From Thelonectria olida (taxonomy: Eukaryota; Ascomycota; Sordariomycetes; Hypocreales; Nectriaceae), in assembly GCA_020736575.1 (NCBI GenBank), contig JAGPYM010000019.1:62001-126000 (forward strand): a stretch of DNA of 64,000 nt, in the 5' to 3' direction. Below the pieces are notes generated by a model. That model ran no database searches and was not told the origin of the DNA. It saw nothing but the letters and a program-made list of their open reading frames with translations. The position numbers and the translations under genes are program-made. Shown in pieces: positions 60,301 through 64,000 of this stretch (the stretch's first letter is position 1; every line of letters starts with the position of its first letter).

Positions 60301-63300
60301 TAGCGTCCGCCCTAGCGTGGAGCCGAGTGTGGCGCAGCTTCTCTGCCCTTGACGCCTCGGCTCCGCTCTTTTGGTCTCCCTGATGTTGCTTGGTTGCCCA
60401 AGAGAGGCACTAAACGGGCATCTTCTCTGGCAATATCCTCCTCCCTCTCGATTCCGCTTAGTCTGGGCAGTGAAACCACCAAGATTCCCCTGCTCATTGT
60501 TTCCTGTCATCATGCCGTGCCCTTGTATTTTTTTTTGTTCATCTTATTTCTCTCTAGAGCCGTGTTTGAATTCATGCATTGTCGATCATCTTTGCTTGTT
60601 CGAGGAGGTCAAATTGAATCTTCAACGCCGCCGAAAGTAAATGCCGAAGCGACGCTTCTGGTGGTGTTGCACACGGGGTTTGGTCAGCTTCCAGTTCCCG
60701 TAGCTAAACGGGCAACGGGCAACGTCAAAGGCCCGTGGCGAAACGACGGTTGGACGTGAGCTGTTGAGAATGGCTTTCGACGGCGTCATGTTCAAGATGG
60801 GACAACGCCTTTAATAACCTGCACTAACCTGATAGTCGGCCAAGTTGCGAGCTGAGATGGGGGGTTACGGTATCTGCCGTTACTTGCAAGGAAACACTAA
60901 CTAGTCTCTTCATCTCGAACGACCAAGCCTCGACGCCAATGGAATCTCTGGGACTGGTTCTGCCCGGAATACTACTCTATCATTCTACATATCCCCATCT
61001 CTCACCATCGGCGCAACGAACTCTCCATCCATCAAGCTGTTCATGAGCGGGGGAGCCAGCACTGGCTCACTTCTGCCCTATGAAAGACGGGCTTCGGTAG
61101 GCTCGGGAGGCTAACCAAGGGGGTGGATGCGCCACTAAACAAAGGGTCAAAGGGTCCCTGGTCGCAATTGGAAAGGAACCTGATCCTGGCAAAAAGGGGC
61201 CATGGACTTGTAGGGCTGAGGGGCTGACGGACCACCCACGGTCGCGGTGCATTAGTTGGGGGCGCTCGTGAGCTTGGTCGGGTGGCTTGTCGAGGGAGTT
61301 GGTTGTGAGGCGTCTTGCTTTCCGGCTGGACTGCCACAAGCGCATGAGTGTCGATGGAGTGCACCTTTCGGATGCTTGGTTCCAAAGACGAGAAACAAGT
61401 GCAATGGATGTGTAACCTTTTGCCCCACCACTGGCAGGACCAAATCGCTCACACTCGGATCCATTGAGGCGTTGCCGATAGTTAACAAAAGCATATTTGT
61501 TGAATATCCTCAACCGCCGATTGGAACACAACGGCCGTTATCAACTCTGTGTGACGCAATGCCAAGCCCTTGGGATGGCATCTGGTCAACCCAACGAGGC
61601 AGCGCAGCATAGTTAACTTACTATGCAGTTGTGTCGGCTCGGTATCGGTTTCAACTCCATCCTTTGTCAGCCGAGGGAGGCTCAAACAAGACTTGCGCGC
61701 CGCACTGCCTCTCTCGTCAATCCGGCTCGCCAATCCAACTCGCAGCATCTCAAGTTGATGTTGTACATTGGCGAGCAAGACTCACAGCGCCTAGCCACAA
61801 TTCTGGGCTTCCTATGGTTGGCCGCGGAGGTTTCGGAGCGCCATGCAGAGCCGCCTGACAAATCTCAAGCTATGGTGCCAGCATGTCGACACTCAGGGGA
61901 TGGGCGGCACGACATGGTTCCATGTTTAAACATCCTCGCCTCACCACAAATTGAGACCTACCTATTTCGCTTTCGTGTATCGATGTCAGGTTTTGGAACG
62001 CGACAGAGGGCTGCCCGTGCTCTGTAAATCTCATGATATGCCTCGGCCCTAGACTTGTTGGTTCGTTCAGCTCCTGATAATCAAGGGGCATAATTGAGCC
62101 GTGCCTGTTCGACTGACGCATGTATTTGTCAACATTTGGCGCTCCTCGATGTTGCTTAACGCTGAGGTGGGGCCATTATCGTGTACAGCCGCCCGATAGC
62201 CCAAACCTGGTGGTCAGGCCCAGTCGTCCCAACTTCAAGAACTTGATTAGGCAGCAGGCCGAAGGCTGTTTACCGTAATCCAGCCCATGATAAACCACGA
62301 ATGTGCGTGCGAATTGCCCAGCGATGCGGCTGCTGTTGTATGGAGGCATGAGGCAGAAACAGGGGCAGAAAGATCGCGTGTCTTGGCCAACGGATTCGGA
62401 AGGATTGCACTAACAACGCCTGGCAGGATTCCAGAAAATCGAGCCAGTGTCAGGACAGCCTCCTGAGCCTAACGGTAGGCAACTGTGAACTCTTTTTCAG
62501 ACTATTTGTATTCATCACCCAACCGCAACACGCAAATAGGCAGGTCACCATCGTATTGGGCTCGTGACGTGACAGATCAGACACGCCCTCTCAGCCCCTG
62601 GGAGGCACACAACGGTCTAGGGCCCAGCCTTACGAGATCCTCGATCATCGGGGCGCGTGGGATTCATTGAACACGATCCATCTGGATACTTCACATAGCC
62701 ACCGGGCGACTTGGTCCGGCTGCCTTGGTGAAAGGGCATAGCCCGACAGCTTGGATGCATAACCCAGGAGCAAAATGCGGTGTCGTCGACGTAATATCCA
62801 TGGCGAAATGCCAATGGTTGGATCGACTCCAATCATCGCCAAGGAAGCGTTATGGAGGAAAGTACAGACGGGAAGAGGCAAATGCTCTTGTCGTGGCGGA
62901 GGCGAGTCATACTACGCATTTCAGTCATGTGCTAACAACACCACCGTGATCAGACATCCGAAGGGCTTGTGTGAGGTGGCCAGGTTGCATGATTGCAATG
63001 CCGACAGCCTTGGGTTTCGCTCGGCAGGGTTTAATGACAGTCCAACGCTGTTACTGAAATGAGAGTGTGAGAGATTGGTGAGAGGCTACGTACGTCCATA
63101 CGAGCAAGTACTTCGTATGTCTCGGAGGCTCGGTCAGACTGACGCATTGGGTAGGCATGTGGGTAAGGTAAGGGGAGGGAAACCTGAAAGACGGAATTTA
63201 CCATCCCTTAAGTTTCTGGTGCCCCACGAGCATGGCGAAGCGGTATCAGGAGCAACTGAATAGAGATTGGACTCTTGGTCGAGGCCCGGGCCTAAAAGCC

Positions 63301-64000
63301 AAGGCCGGGATACGACGGCCCTGGCAATGGTGAGGTCGGTTGCCAAACGGCAGCGACATGGCGGCAGCTTTGACAAAGTACCGTCCATGGCCCCAGGCTG
63401 TCGGTAGGGCGTTCAAGGCTACTGGACTCCCACCTTGCGGTCCACGCGCGGTGCCCGCCCTACCAGACAGACTACCAGTCGACTGGGGCCGAAAGCGGGC
63501 TAGGAGGAGCCCAGGCGTAGGGCAGGGATGAGGGCAATACTAACTAACTTAGAGAATGGGGTACGGGGACGGGAGACAGACAGGCAGGACAGGACCAGGG
63601 CACTTGGTTGTGGAAGGATGAATGGAACACTTGTTGAAGCATGCTTGAACAAGGGAATCGCTGAAAAGCTTCTTCATCTCGACAAATGATGTTGAAGCAG
63701 CCGGCATGGTGTCTGCAGCAATTACAACATTGTGCACATATGTCCGAAGGTTGTTGGTTGGAGGATGAGAAGACGACACAACCCTGAAGAGTGGACAACG
63801 ACCTTTTGTCAATGGTCAATGGCCCAACAAGGCGTCAAACCCAGGCCAAGCCTATAGGCATCTCGCAAGGCGCAGCACGAAGTATGTGAACCAGGTTGGT
63901 GTTGCAGTGCATTCATGCCGCAAAACTGACTGACAGACACGGAGGTGACCCGTGGTGAAGGTGCGGTGTGCAGACGATGTGAGTGCGACGTTGTCGGTCC

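Larger units (their letters stand above)
50541..64000. other. Large gene-free region
   Basis: About 13.5 kb of balanced base composition, without any open frame that shows a known domain, an intron-linked coding pattern or clear codon bias. It has no long internal repeats, terminal repeats or transposase-like sequence that I can see. A (GT)9 tract lies at 53747-53764. The plus strand is CT-rich at 53930-54370 and again near 54900-55600, as fungal promoters or long leaders often are. It may be the upstream control region or spliced 5' leader of a gene beyond 64000. Confidence 0.5.

Overview
The window is nuclear DNA from a filamentous ascomycete. Introns are short (43-129 bp, one exception) with GTANGT-type donors and RCTRAC-like branch points. 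The gene set is fungal: proteinase-K-like subtilisin, OPT transporter, Fungal_trans_2 factor, SAPS protein and a nonribosomal peptide synthetase (NRPS) relative. Gene content and short GTAGGTA/TACGGAGTA-like intergenic words suggest Sordariomycetes, probably Hypocreales; this placement is inference.

Layout. Left part (1-27.6 kb), mostly housekeeping: VPS13 (minus, C-terminus cut by the window edge); a mitochondrial DUF3429/TMEM69-type membrane protein (plus); a Stu2/XMAP215 TOG-domain protein (minus); the G-patch/GCFC splicing factor Ntr1/TFIP11 (plus); a secreted subtilisin (plus); and a Sit4-phosphatase-associated SAPS protein (plus) whose last intron is 717 bp and looks partly coding. Middle part (30.8-48.5 kb), accessory in character: a 2,649-residue NRPS-like protein (plus) converging on an OPT oligopeptide transporter (minus), then a short-chain dehydrogenase (minus) divergent from a DUF3468/Fungal_trans_2 regulator (plus). 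Right part (48.5-64 kb): about 15.5 kb with no gene I can support.

How they may work together. The most unusual object is the NRPS-like protein. Its frame is intact over 2,649 codons, yet nearly every catalytic motif I could locate is substituted: the first two carrier domains lack the phosphopantetheine serine, both condensation domains lack the catalytic histidine, and the adenylation domain lacks the A3 loop and A7 aspartate. The epimerase keeps HHxxxD but has a changed EGHGRE motif. It ends in a Pro/Ser-rich tail untypical of synthetases. This reads as a maintained pseudo-synthetase with a possible scaffold or regulatory role. The dehydrogenase and the regulator share a 575-bp promoter holding three exact copies and one inverted near-copy of an 11-mer, a candidate operator. 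No tRNA, rRNA, CRISPR or intact transposon was found by eye.
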